NCBI RefSeq assembly: GCF_016803135.1
Contig: NZ_JAEVFE010000001.1
Span: 62,001-126,000, forward strand
DNA length: 64,000 nt
Direction: 5' to 3'
Source: Altererythrobacter sp. C41
Lineage (GTDB): Bacteria; Pseudomonadota; Alphaproteobacteria; Sphingomonadales; Sphingomonadaceae
The notes beneath the pieces were generated by a model. It did not search any database, was not told the origin of the DNA, and worked only from the letters and a program-made list of their open reading frames with translations. The translations under genes were made by a program, and so were the position numbers. Of this stretch, positions 9,401-17,177 are shown one piece after another; within the stretch, counting starts at the first letter, position 1; every line of letters starts with the position of its first letter.

Positions 9401-9765
9401 AGGCGGCGGGCATCGCCCTCCATTGGGAAATGCAACTACTCGCCGAAGGCGGGATGGAGCCGATGCGCATCCTGCGCGCGGCGACCATCAACGGCGCCAC
9501 GACCTGGGGGCTGGATCATCAGCTCGGCTCGATCGAGCCCGGAAAGCTGGCGGATCTCATCGTGCTGGAGCGCGATCCGCTCGCCGACATCGGGAACACC
9601 AACAGCGTGCTCTACACCATGGTCAACGGGCGTCTCTACGATTCCGCGACCATGAACGAGATCGGCAACCACGACCGGCCGCGCACCAAGTTCTACTGGG
9701 AGATGAGCGATCAACATGGAACGGACTGGAGCCCGGCCTGGGCCGGAAGCACCCGCCAGCGCTAA
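6490..9765 (+). CDS. Exported PD40 (TolB-like) beta-propeller / amidohydrolase fusion, copy 1
   Basis: A 1091-residue protein. After a short hydrophobic N-terminus, about residues 40-600 carry repeated PD40/TolB-type blades (SPDGR, SPDGS, SADGRW, SPDDRR). About residues 640-1060 are a metal-dependent amidohydrolase: H707-G-H709 in the FDAHGH motif, a lysine at K807 or K810 as a possible carbamylated bridge, H838, H855 (NLEHN) and H969 (GSHGQ). It ends with the ATINGA....G.IEPGKLADLIVL segment usual for imidazolonepropionase/dihydroorotase-like enzymes. The domain order resembles annotated tricorn-like amidohydrolases presumed to act on peptides or cyclic amides outside the cytoplasm; the substrate is unknown. 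It heads a three-gene overlapping operon. A paralogue lies at 25787-29032. Confidence 0.85.
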   Translation: MALGPNWAKVFAGIALVGAPLSAEPSASPSDILTSQPEDVTLTLTGGTWMSVDVSPDGRTLVFDLLNDIYTIPATGGEARAILSGPATQRSPQFSPDGRKILYLSDATGADNIWIANRDGSDPRQISHETMDMITAPSWSPDGSAIVATKTSASVFDMRTSELIRFDVGGGEERQLIAPPESGKDLQEPRYSPDGRHLYYTERVGGLHYVYLNPNLSNFVIRRHDLQSGDTVDLISGFGSATTPQVSPDGSVIAFIRRVGAKTVLFRYDVATGRQNAVYDGLARDLQADYLAQEHYYPAFDWFPDNRHVAIWAKGELVKVDMETGEATDIPFRATARHEVHPALRTELDLAPDQVDVKIVRQIAPSPKGDELLFRALGRIWRQNLTVSEPPRPLTESDGAQTDPRWSADGRWVAYVEWHDESGSTLHLRSADGSEDRVLARSGGIIAEPVFANSGTQIAYRILDADSQMGGAHDVPGLYVVGTDGDEPRYLAPAAGVARFSPDDRRIYYMGPPDFEKRRAVILRSIPAAGGDTQDHAYAETADTGDFTLSPDLAWIAFKEFQELHVMPFRVGAEPIEITARNDPAARRLTRSGGFELAWSDRSEQLFWTLGPDVYATLPEAGGTVDAPLHSVKLSVPADVPQGSIAFVNARVLPMTGNDAIIENGAVVVEGNRIKAVGPAESVAIPDAAKVYDLGGKTLMPGFFDAHGHIDCCYGTGAMPQKHAVRYAALAYGVTTNFDPYANELPSYETGEMTIAGLMVSPRWLTTGHVIYGRSGKPDRVFNRIESLDDARAVVRRKAAIGGTVLKSYKLTTRAQKQWLLQAAAEEGLMVDAEGAGHFYDNVGMILDGYTNLEHNLPVATYYDDLLQLFKSSEMSTTPTLVVTFGELFGENYIYQNQEPWKEPKVRTFIPGINNAYNPIQGPSDAPLYVRAMQSIHQADELYDVGFRSVARSIKRLDDAGVIVNVGSHGQAAGIALHWEMQLLAEGGMEPMRILRAATINGATTWGLDHQLGSIEPGKLADLIVLERDPLADIGNTNSVLYTMVNGRLYDSATMNEIGNHDRPRTKFYWEMSDQHGTDWSPAWAGSTRQR

Positions 9766-10633
9766 GCGGTTCGCAGCGGCCCTCGCTGCTGCGTCCCTGC
9801 TGCTCGTCGCGGCGGCACCCGACAGCGACGCGCAGCGCGCGGAGCTTGTGCCGGAGATGGTCTCGATTCCGGGCGGAACCTTCGCCATGGGCGCGACGAT
9901 CGACCGCGGTTACGGCCCGATCGACGGCCCGACGCACGACGTCGCCATCGCCCCGTTTCAGATGGCCGCGCATGAAGTGACGGTGGGAGCCTTCCGCGCC
10001 TTCACCGAAGAGACCGGCTACGTCTCCGCAGGAAAGTGCAACGTCTACAACGATGACACCACCTGGCACATCAACCCCCAGCGGAACTGGCAGACGCCGG
10101 GGTTCGCGCAGGAGGATGATCATCCCGTGCTCTGCGTCAGTTGGCGGGACGCCCGGGCCTATATCGACTGGCTGAACGCCCGGACGGGCAAGCAATACCG
10201 GCTGCCGAGCGAGGCGGAATGGGAATATGTCGCCACCCTGGCCGATCTCGGCAACGCCCGCAGCGGCGGGGAGGGTGTAACCCACGAGTTGGCCAATATC
10301 GGCATGGTGGAGTGCTGCGGAGGCAAGGCCGAGGGCCGTGACGTGTGGATCGAGACGGCGCCGGTCGGCAGCTTTCCGGCCGACCGGCTGGGGCTCCACG
10401 ACATCCGCGGCAACGTCTGGGAATGGCAGGCCGACTGCTATCATGAGAACTACGTCGATGCGCCGGTGGACGGATCGGCGCGGAGCGATTGCCCGACACC
10501 GGGTTACCACGTGATCCGGGGCGGTTCGTACGGCGATGCCGGCGAATTCCTCGAGGAACGCTTCCGGCTCCGCGGCCCCGAGGATCAGGGCTACTTCACG
10601 GTCGGTTTCCGGCTCGCGCATTCGGCGGAATGA
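9716..10633 (+). CDS. Exported formylglycine-generating-enzyme-fold (SUMF1/PvdO-like) protein lacking the catalytic Cys pair
   Basis: A 305-residue protein. The start overlaps the previous gene by 50 bases, but it is the only one that keeps the signal peptide (helix AALAAASLLLVAAAP, cleavage near DAQ). The SUMF1 fold is clear: MVSIPGGTFAMG, EVTVGAFRAF, PVLCVSWRDARAYIDWL, RLPSEAEWEYVA, GNVWEWQADC, VIRGGSY and VGFRLAH. In true formylglycine-generating enzymes two cysteines follow RGGSF; here the segment reads RGGSYGDAGEFLEERFR with none, so canonical sulfatase activation is unlikely. Six or more cysteines elsewhere (KC, LC, ECC, DC, DC) suggest disulfides. The family also includes non-oxidase binding proteins. 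The function is probably tied to its operon partners. Confidence 0.82.
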   Translation: MERTGARPGPEAPASAKRFAAALAAASLLLVAAAPDSDAQRAELVPEMVSIPGGTFAMGATIDRGYGPIDGPTHDVAIAPFQMAAHEVTVGAFRAFTEETGYVSAGKCNVYNDDTTWHINPQRNWQTPGFAQEDDHPVLCVSWRDARAYIDWLNARTGKQYRLPSEAEWEYVATLADLGNARSGGEGVTHELANIGMVECCGGKAEGRDVWIETAPVGSFPADRLGLHDIRGNVWEWQADCYHENYVDAPVDGSARSDCPTPGYHVIRGGSYGDAGEFLEERFRLRGPEDQGYFTVGFRLAHSAE

Positions 10634-11838
10634 CGATGAAGGCGCTCAAGTCCTCCCGCCGCCGTTTCCTGGGCGCCGTCGTTCTCACCGGACTGATCGG
10701 CGCAACAATCGGAACGACAACCGTTCCGGCGCTCGCCCGGGCGGAGGCCGACGCCGCCCCGCTTCAGGAACGCCTGGGGTTCTGGTCCCCGACCGAGCAG
10801 GAACTCGGCTACCGGGCGATGGAGACCATCTTTCCGGCCAATGTCATCAAGGCCGGCGGGTCCATCCGGAACCTGCAAGTGGCGGATCAGGAACTCGAGG
10901 TCGCCTTTCTTCACGAGCATCGGCCGTACACGGTGGACGATTTCATGAAGGTCAACCGGGTTTCGGGCCTGCTGGTCATCAAGGACGGTCGCATCGTTCT
11001 CGAGCGTTACGGACTGGGCCGCCAGGCGACCGATCGCTGGACCTCGTTTTCTATCGCAAAATCAGTGACCTCGACCCTCGTCGGCGCGGCGCTGCTGGAT
11101 GGGGCGATCGAGAGCCTCGACGATCCGGTCACGCGCTATGTCCCCGAACTGGAGGGCGGCGCCTATGACGGCGTCACCATCAGGCAGGCGCTGCAGATGC
11201 GCTCCGGCGTCGGCTTCGGCGAGGACTACAACGATCCGCAATCCGACTTCAGCCGTTATGCGGCCCATATGGGCCCCGCATTCTACCGCCAGATGGCATC
11301 CCAGCCGCGGGTAGCGGCGCCGGGTCAGGAGTTTCATTACTCCACGGCGGAGTCGAACCTCATCGGCGCGGTGGTCATGAACGCGACCGGCAAGTCTCTC
11401 TCGGACTACTTCTCGGAAAAGATCTGGCGCCCCTTCGGCATGGAGGCCGATGGGATCTGGATCACCTCGCCCGAGGGGCTCGAGACCGGGGGCATCTGCT
11501 TCAGCGCCACGCTGCGCGACTATGGCCGCCTGGGCCTCTTCATGCTGGAGGGCGCGCGGGCGGGCGGGAAGGCGGTCGTGCCCGACGGGTGGATCGCCGA
11601 GGCGACAGCGGCGCATAGCAAGAACGCGTTCGGCGAACTGGGCTACGGCTATCAATGGTGGACGGGCCCGGGCGATGCATACCGCGGCATAGGGATCATG
11701 GGCCAGGCGCTCTACATCGACCCGCAGCGCAAGCTCGTGGTCGTCATCCAGAGCGCCTGGAGCAAACCCGGCGGCCCGCAATATTACGGGCTGCAGTGGG
11801 ACTTCATTCGCGCAGTCGCCGCTGCGGCGGGCGGCTAG
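10630..11838 (+). CDS. Tat-exported serine hydrolase, class C beta-lactamase / 6-aminohexanoate-dimer hydrolase fold
   Basis: A 402-residue protein. The ATG overlaps the previous stop (ATGA); a second ATG two codons later is possible. The N-terminus has the twin-arginine signal SRRRFLGAVV followed by a hydrophobic stretch and an ALA-type cleavage site, so the enzyme is probably folded before export. The nucleophile motif is S141-I-A-K144 and a Tyr-Ser (Y237) motif serves as the general-base region, both typical of penicillin-binding-protein/beta-lactamase and NylB-like hydrolases. YQWWTG and GQALYIDP motifs near the end match the Beta-lactamase family. Likely an amidase or esterase; antibiotic resistance is not implied. 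A paralogue without a signal peptide is at 20967-22169. Confidence 0.85.
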   Translation: MTMKALKSSRRRFLGAVVLTGLIGATIGTTTVPALARAEADAAPLQERLGFWSPTEQELGYRAMETIFPANVIKAGGSIRNLQVADQELEVAFLHEHRPYTVDDFMKVNRVSGLLVIKDGRIVLERYGLGRQATDRWTSFSIAKSVTSTLVGAALLDGAIESLDDPVTRYVPELEGGAYDGVTIRQALQMRSGVGFGEDYNDPQSDFSRYAAHMGPAFYRQMASQPRVAAPGQEFHYSTAESNLIGAVVMNATGKSLSDYFSEKIWRPFGMEADGIWITSPEGLETGGICFSATLRDYGRLGLFMLEGARAGGKAVVPDGWIAEATAAHSKNAFGELGYGYQWWTGPGDAYRGIGIMGQALYIDPQRKLVVVIQSAWSKPGGPQYYGLQWDFIRAVAAAAGG

Positions 11839-12308
11839 TCCGCAGCGTCCGGTCCTTCCAGCAGCGTCTGCTGGATGCGGGCTATTCTCCAGCCTTCCGC
11901 TTCCTTCAACAGGGTATAGCTGATCAGGATCACGAACTGCCTCTCGGCCGTCTTTATGTAGCGGACAGGCGCGGCCACGGTCGCCAGCCGCTCGCCGACC
12001 AGGCTGTGACTGGCAGGGCCAGGTACGATGCGCCATCCCGGTTCGGCGAACCATTCGCGGTGCCATTGAACGATCGCCTCGCGCCCCGAGACGGTTTCGC
12101 CCCAGTAATAGACGATCTCCGGCTCGACGCTGGTTGCCAGCGTCTGCTCCAGCGCGGCGGGATCGCGTGCGGAGATTGCCTGGAGCATCGCCTCTACGGG
12201 CGCTTCGATGTCGGACGCGGCAGGCGCCGCGGCTACCTCATCCGGCGGAACGACATTCGGTGCGGCCTGAAATCCGGCCAACAGACTTGCGGCCATTATG
12301 ATGGTCAT
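11835..12308 (-). CDS. Exported SnoaL/NTF2-like protein
   Basis: A 157-residue protein with an N-terminal signal-like helix (MTIIMAASLLAGFQAAP). A cone-shaped alpha+beta domain follows, with VEAMLQAISARDPAALEQTL, the W-containing strand VYYWGETVSGREAIVQWHREWF and the terminal strand pair VILISYTLLKEAEGWRIARIQQTLL, typical of SnoaL/DUF4440-like proteins. These bind small ligands or act as simple hydrolases or isomerases; nothing in the sequence names a substrate. Its stop overlaps the stop of the convergent serine hydrolase gene by four bases. Confidence 0.7.
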   Translation of the reverse strand: MTIIMAASLLAGFQAAPNVVPPDEVAAAPAASDIEAPVEAMLQAISARDPAALEQTLATSVEPEIVYYWGETVSGREAIVQWHREWFAEPGWRIVPGPASHSLVGERLATVAAPVRYIKTAERQFVILISYTLLKEAEGWRIARIQQTLLEGPDAAD

Positions 12309-12410
12309 GTGAGTATCCTCCCCGGTGCTCCGGCGGAGGATAAGGAGCCGACGGCGCAGCGCGACGGTGCCAATCGCGAAGGCGCCGGTGCGTCGTCCTC
12401 ACCGTCGAAG

Positions 12411-13316
12411 TCAGGCGGTAAGCTGGGCGACGAGCCAGTCGGCAAAATCGGACGCGGCGGACTTGTGACCGGCCTCCGGGAGAACGGCGTAGTAGGCGCT
12501 TCCCGTGCTCACCTCGAGATCGAAAAGGGTAACCAGCTTTCCTTCTGCGATCTGTTCGGCTGCGAACATCTCCGGGAGGAGGGCCACCCCGAGACCCGCT
12601 GCGGCACTCGCGACGGCCATGCCGAACTGATCATAGACCGGACCGCGAAAGGCGCCGTCTCCGGAGAGGCCCGCTTTGGCGTGCCATTCCGCCCATGCGG
12701 CGGGGCGGGTCCTGAGGTGAATCAAGGTCGCGGAATCGAGGTCGGCGGGTGAGACGATCGCCCTGGCGTGCCGGTATTCGGGGCTGCACATCGGGACCAT
12801 GGTTTCGTTCATGAGGCGTCTCAGCGTTCCGCCGGGCCAGGCCGGATCGCCATGGTGGATCGCGAGGTCGAACGGCTCGGCTTCGAACGAGAATGGCCGC
12901 AGCCGTGACGCGAGGTTGACGGTCACATGCGGCCGCATCGCCTGAAAGAGCGGCAGCCGCGGTGCCAGCCAGTGGATGCCGAAGGTGGGCAAGGTGGCGA
13001 CATTGAGCGTTTGCTCGACAGGGCTAGCCGACATGGCCTGGCGCGTGGCGGCATTGAGCTGTCCGAGCAGCGCTCGGATCTGATCCTGATAATCGCGGCC
13101 GATCGGCGTCAGCACCACCCGCTGGCGGACACGCTTGAACAATGGCGTGCGCAGCCGCTGCTCGAGCGCCGCGACGGCCCGGCTGACGGCACCCTGCGTC
13201 AGGTTCAGCTCCGCTGCGGCGCCGGTGAAGCTCATGTGCCGCGCGGCCGCCTCGAATGCCACGAGTTCGTGCATCTGCGGCATCTGCCGACGGGGCGTAG
13301 TGTCGAGTGACTCCAT
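12411..13316 (-). CDS. LysR-type transcriptional regulator, probable regulator of glutarate genes
   Basis: A 301-residue GcvA-like LysR protein. The winged helix-turn-helix lies at about residues 12-70 (FEAAARHMSFTGAAAELNLT, QGAVSRAVAALEQRL), followed by the linker helix and an effector-binding domain with the usual LNVATLPTFGIHWLAPRL and GMAVASAAAGLGVALLPE segments. It is transcribed divergently from the glutaryl-CoA dehydrogenase gene with about 106 bases between starts. This is the arrangement of GcdR-type regulators next to gcdH in other proteobacteria, so it probably senses glutarate, glutaryl-CoA or a precursor. That role is an inference from position. Confidence 0.88.
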   Translation of the reverse strand: MESLDTTPRRQMPQMHELVAFEAAARHMSFTGAAAELNLTQGAVSRAVAALEQRLRTPLFKRVRQRVVLTPIGRDYQDQIRALLGQLNAATRQAMSASPVEQTLNVATLPTFGIHWLAPRLPLFQAMRPHVTVNLASRLRPFSFEAEPFDLAIHHGDPAWPGGTLRRLMNETMVPMCSPEYRHARAIVSPADLDSATLIHLRTRPAAWAEWHAKAGLSGDGAFRGPVYDQFGMAVASAAAGLGVALLPEMFAAEQIAEGKLVTLFDLEVSTGSAYYAVLPEAGHKSAASDFADWLVAQLTA

Positions 13317-13422
13317 AGAGAGTCATTACCAACTCACATGATGTTATGGCAAGATTTCGGTTTCGCTCCCGCGCATCCTGAGGCTTTCTGACGGAACGAA
13401 TCAGATGACGGGAGCGATGAGA

Positions 13423-14601
13423 ATGGCGGAGTTGGCGGTGTTTCAATGGGACGATCCATTCGATCTGGAATCGCAGATTACCGACGAGGAACGTCTGATC
13501 CGCGACACGGCACGTGATTACTGCCAATCATCATTGATGCCGCGTGCCCTGCTTGCCGCGCGTCACGAGAACTTCGACAGGGAGATCATGACCGAAATGG
13601 GCGCCCTGGGCCTTCTCGGCGCTACGCTGCCCGAAGCCTATGGCGGCGCGGAGGCGGGGCATGTGGCCTATGGGCTCATCGCGCGCGAAGTGGAGCGCGT
13701 GGACTCGGGATATCGTTCGGCGATGAGCGTCCAGTCGTCGCTCGTCATGCACCCGATCTACGCCTATGGCGACGACGCTCAGCGATCGAGGTATCTGCCG
13801 GAACTCGCGTCGGGGCGCCTGATCGGCTGCTTCGGACTGACCGAACCCGATCACGGCTCCGATCCGGACGGGATGCGCACACGCGCCGACCGGGTGGACG
13901 GCGGCTATCGTCTCAACGGCAGCAAAATGTGGATCACCAATAGCCCGATCGCCGACCTTGCGGTCGTATGGGCGAAGCTGGACGGCGTGATCCGCGGCTT
14001 CATCGTCGAAGCGGGGACTGATGGGTATTCCGCGCCGAAGATCGAGGGCAAGCTGGCGCTGCGGGCCTCCGTCACCGGAGAGATCGTCCTCGATGACGTC
14101 TTCGTTCCCGAAACCGCACTCCTTCCGAACGCGCGGGGGCTGGGCGGGCCGTTCGGCTGCCTCAACAAGGCGCGCTACGGGATTTCGTGGGGCGCGCTGG
14201 GCGCCGCGGAGTTCTGCTGGCACGCCGCACGTCAGTACGCGCTCGACCGTGTGCAATTCGGGCAACCTCTGGCAGCGACCCAGCTCATCCAGCGCAAGCT
14301 GGTGGAGATGCAGGTGGAGATCACGCTGGGCTTGCAGGCCTGCCTGCGGGTCGGACGGCTTCTCGACGAGGGGCGCTGCCCGGTCGCGAACATCTCCATC
14401 GTCAAGCGCAACAGTTGCGGCAAGGCGCTGGCCATTGCCCGTGAAGCGCGCGATATCCACGGCGGGAACGGGATTTCGGACGAGTTTCACGTAATGCGCC
14501 ACGCCTGCAACCTCGAAGCGGTCAATACCTACGAAGGAACCCACGACATCCACGCGCTGATCCTCGGCCGGGCACAGACGGGGCTCGCCGCCTTTGCCTG
14601 A
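13423..14601 (+). CDS. gcdH: Glutaryl-CoA dehydrogenase
   Basis: A 392-residue acyl-CoA dehydrogenase that oxidises and decarboxylates glutaryl-CoA to crotonyl-CoA with FAD. The GcdH signature [20 protein letters not shown] is present, with catalytic base E371. Other family motifs are [40 protein letters not shown] and [15 protein letters not shown]. The third in-frame ATG (13423) is preferred because GGGAG lies at good spacing before it; ATGs at 13405 and 13417 are alternatives. The next gene (CoA-transferase) overlaps by eight bases and can supply glutaryl-CoA, and the LysR gene is divergent. It marks the end of the lysine/5-aminovalerate/cadaverine glutarate route. Confidence 0.93.
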   Translation: MAELAVFQWDDPFDLESQITDEERLIRDTARDYCQSSLMPRALLAARHENFDREIMTEMGALGLLGATLPEAYGGAEAGHVAYGLIAREVERVDSGYRSAMSVQSSLVMHPIYAYGDDAQRSRYLPELASGRLIGCFGLTEPDHGSDPDGMRTRADRVDGGYRLNGSKMWITNSPIADLAVVWAKLDGVIRGFIVEAGTDGYSAPKIEGKLALRASVTGEIVLDDVFVPETALLPNARGLGGPFGCLNKARYGISWGALGAAEFCWHAARQYALDRVQFGQPLAATQLIQRKLVEMQVEITLGLQACLRVGRLLDEGRCPVANISIVKRNSCGKALAIAREARDIHGGNGISDEFHVMRHACNLEAVNTYEGTHDIHALILGRAQTGLAAFA

Positions 14602-15823
14602 GAATATCGCACCCGCGCGGGCGCTCGAGGGCGTTCGCGTCCTCGATCTCAGCCGCGTCCTTGCCGGCCCCTGGGCGACGCAGCTCATGGCGGATCTCGG
14701 CGCGGACGTGATAAAGGTCGAGCGACCCGGCACCGGAGACGACACCCGCGGATGGGGCCCGCCGTGGTTCTCAGCCGAAGGGGGCAGCAAGGAAGCGGCC
14801 TACTTCACCTGCGCCAACCGCGGCAAGCGATCGCTCGCGGTGGATATAAGCGACGCGGAAGGGGCAGCATTCGTCGCGTCTCTGGCCGAAGAGGCGGATG
14901 TGCTGGTCGAGAACTTCAAAGTGGGCGCGCTGGCGCGATACGGTCTCGACTACGCGACGCTCTCGGCGCGCAATCCGCGCCTCGTCTATTGCTCGATCTC
15001 GGGGTTCGGACAGGACGGGCCCTACGCGGGCCTGCCCGGATACGACTTCATCATCCAGGCCATGGGAGGCCTCATGAGCCTTACCGGGGAGCCGGACGGA
15101 CCCCCGATGAAGGCGGGGGTGGCGCTGACCGATATTCTGACGGGTCTCTACGCCTGCAACGGCGTTCTCGCGGCGCTCCACCAGCGATCGAGCACTGGGT
15201 GGGGCCAATGGGTGGAAACCTCGCTCCTCGACGTTCAGATCGCCGCACTTGCCAATCAGGCCGCGGGTTACCTGGCCGAGGGCCGCGATCCGCAGAGGCA
15301 CGGCAACGCACACCCGAGCATCGTTCCTTACCAGGCCTTCGAAACCTCGACGCGGACGATCGCGTTGGCGGTGGGGAACGACGCGCAGTTCCGGCAGCTT
15401 TGTACGCTCCTGGGGCGCGAGGACCTCGGCCGTGACCCTGCCTATGCGACGAACGCCGGGCGCGTGGCCGGGCGCGACACGCTGATCCCTACACTGCAGG
15501 CCGAATTCCTGAATCGCACTGCCGAGGAATGGATCGCGGCGCTGCGGGCGGCAGGCATTCCGGCCGGCCCGGTCAACACGATAGGCGACGTCTTCGCCGA
15601 TCCGCATGTGCAGGCTCGGGAAATCCGCAAGGAGATGCCACACGCCGCTCTCGGAGCAGTCCCCGGCGTTGCCTGCCCGGTCCGCCTCTCCGCTTCTCCG
15701 CCGCGCGACGATCTCGGACCGCCGGTGCTGGACGAGCACGGCGCGGCCATCCGTGCTCTCGGATGGGGTGCGCGAAGCCGGCCCGTGTCAGAAGGTGAAG
15801 AGAGCGTTCAGCCGCAGCCGTGA
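14594..15823 (+). CDS. CaiB/BaiF family CoA-transferase, probable glutarate CoA-transferase
   Basis: A 409-residue family III CoA-transferase starting at TTG, inside the end of gcdH (eight-base overlap). Family features: [39 protein letters not shown], the [17 protein letters not shown] segment, [21 protein letters not shown] (the Asp of this region is the usual catalytic residue) and [12 protein letters not shown]. Coupling to gcdH suggests it activates glutarate with succinyl-CoA, like the mammalian SUGCT enzyme. Other dicarboxylates are possible. Its last 36 bases overlap the end of the convergent porin gene, an antisense arrangement that could make the two operons interfere. Confidence 0.85.
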   Translation: MPENIAPARALEGVRVLDLSRVLAGPWATQLMADLGADVIKVERPGTGDDTRGWGPPWFSAEGGSKEAAYFTCANRGKRSLAVDISDAEGAAFVASLAEEADVLVENFKVGALARYGLDYATLSARNPRLVYCSISGFGQDGPYAGLPGYDFIIQAMGGLMSLTGEPDGPPMKAGVALTDILTGLYACNGVLAALHQRSSTGWGQWVETSLLDVQIAALANQAAGYLAEGRDPQRHGNAHPSIVPYQAFETSTRTIALAVGNDAQFRQLCTLLGREDLGRDPAYATNAGRVAGRDTLIPTLQAEFLNRTAEEWIAALRAAGIPAGPVNTIGDVFADPHVQAREIRKEMPHAALGAVPGVACPVRLSASPPRDDLGPPVLDEHGAAIRALGWGARSRPVSEGEESVQPQP

Positions 15824-17098
15824 GAGCCAGTCGTCCGGATCCTCGGTTCCGGCATAGAGCGGATCGTCGGGCCGGTAGAGGTAGAGCGTCGCATTGAGGA
15901 TCAGGTCCTTGCGATAGGCATAGTCCGCCGTAAGCGAGTGCAGCCGGTAGTTCGTCGCCAGATTGATGTTGTCGTGCGAGAAGGCGGCAAAGACCGCATC
16001 GGCTTCGGCCTGAGTATAGCCGTAGCCGAACCGCCAGTCGCCCGCCTCGCTCGCCCTGCCGAGGGCGAGGGCAACGCTATAGCCGCTATCGGCCGCCGTC
16101 GCGGCGCCCAGGTTCTTCACGTAGTCCGCGGTGAGAGAGACCGGCCAGCGTGCGCCCCACGGCCGAACGCTGACCTCCGCGATCACGTCGATGAGATCGA
16201 AATCGGACAGGTAACGGCCGTCCGGGCCCAGCAGGTTGCCGCGGAAGTCGCCGGCATCGGCCGTGGCGACGCTCCCGAGGCGATAGTCGTAATAGGCGGC
16301 GGCGAGGGCCCCCGACCACATCGAGCCGCCGGCGGCGAGCTCGATCTGCCCACCGGTCATCGTGCTGTCCGGACCGGTGACCGAGCGATCGATGGGGAAG
16401 TAGATTCCGGTCGCGCCGAGCGAGACGCCGGATGAAAGGGGAACGCGGTACCGCGCGGCGATACCCTGTGGGCTTACGTCGCCGTCCCAGACGAGATCTG
16501 TCCGGCGAAACACCTGGGGAATCTTGCCGCCCCAGATGTCCAGACCGCCCCGGGTGATATGCGCGTAAGCCTGATCCAGACTGACTTCGAGATCGTCGTC
16601 GAAATTCCCCAGCGTAACGTCGGTGGTGTTCGGGTCGTCCTGGCTCCCGGTGGCGAGCTGACCGCCGAGTTCGAGCCAGTCGTTGACCTGATACGCGGCG
16701 CGCAAGCGGGCGCGGAGGACGCCGCGGCCGTCGTCGGGCGCGTCGTTGTCGCTCCCGTTATGCTCGTAACGCAGGCGCAGGTCGCCGGAGATGCTCAGCG
16801 CCGAAGAGCCGGCGGGCGGTGGCGGAGCGGCGGCGGCAACACGAGGGGTTTGGGAAACCTCGCTTGTGGCGGGCACCGCTGAGACGCTGCTTTGAGAAAC
16901 GGTCGAGGCTGCGGCCAACGGCCGTCCTTCGACAGCCGTCAGAAGCCGTTCCTCGAGCTGCCGGATGCGCACCTCCTGTGCTTCCAGGCGCGCTTCCAGT
17001 TCGGTTATGCGCGCGTCCTTGTCGGCCCCGCTCTGGGCCAGGACCGGAGCGGTCACGAACGTCGTCGCGAGCAGAGCGGCGGCGAATTTCAATCGCAT
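15788..17098 (-). CDS. Outer-membrane porin with periplasmic coiled coil (Porin_5-like)
   Basis: A 436-residue protein. The ATG at 17098 was chosen for its signal peptide (MRLKFAAALLATTFVTAPVLAQ) and a GGAAG site. A short heptad segment (about residues 27-55, ARITELEARLEAQEVRIRQL) is followed by an Ala/Pro linker. A barrel of about 330 residues then begins SISGDLRLRYEHNGSDND and ends with the aromatic-terminated strand LRLNALFTF. Motifs such as LRARLRAAYQVNDWLELGGQL and GGLDIWGGKIPQVF match putative porins of the Porin_5 type. It is the last gene of a minus-strand set after the semialdehyde dehydrogenase (79-base gap), so it may take up the same substrates. Confidence 0.8.
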   Translation of the reverse strand: MRLKFAAALLATTFVTAPVLAQSGADKDARITELEARLEAQEVRIRQLEERLLTAVEGRPLAAASTVSQSSVSAVPATSEVSQTPRVAAAAPPPPAGSSALSISGDLRLRYEHNGSDNDAPDDGRGVLRARLRAAYQVNDWLELGGQLATGSQDDPNTTDVTLGNFDDDLEVSLDQAYAHITRGGLDIWGGKIPQVFRRTDLVWDGDVSPQGIAARYRVPLSSGVSLGATGIYFPIDRSVTGPDSTMTGGQIELAAGGSMWSGALAAAYYDYRLGSVATADAGDFRGNLLGPDGRYLSDFDLIDVIAEVSVRPWGARWPVSLTADYVKNLGAATAADSGYSVALALGRASEAGDWRFGYGYTQAEADAVFAAFSHDNINLATNYRLHSLTADYAYRKDLILNATLYLYRPDDPLYAGTEDPDDWLSRLRLNALFTF

Positions 17099-17177
17099 GC
17101 TTGCTTCCTTTCGTTTGTCGTGCCCTGCAGGCGGCGCCTGCGGCTCGGAAGGATGTCGAGGGCGAGGCGGCAGGGGG

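Noticed and set aside
6439-9435. A long open frame on the minus strand opposite the first PD40/amidohydrolase gene
   Set aside because: His/Arg/Val-rich composition with no domain; it mirrors the codon bias of the plus-strand gene, which has clear motifs and a ribosome site.
9716-10633. True sulfatase-activating formylglycine-generating enzyme
   Set aside because: The catalytic Cys pair after RGGS is missing and no sulfatase gene is in the window.
10630-11838. Beta-lactam resistance gene
   Set aside because: The SxxK fold is shared by many esterases and amidases; context is catabolic and there is no AmpC-specific KTG context visible.
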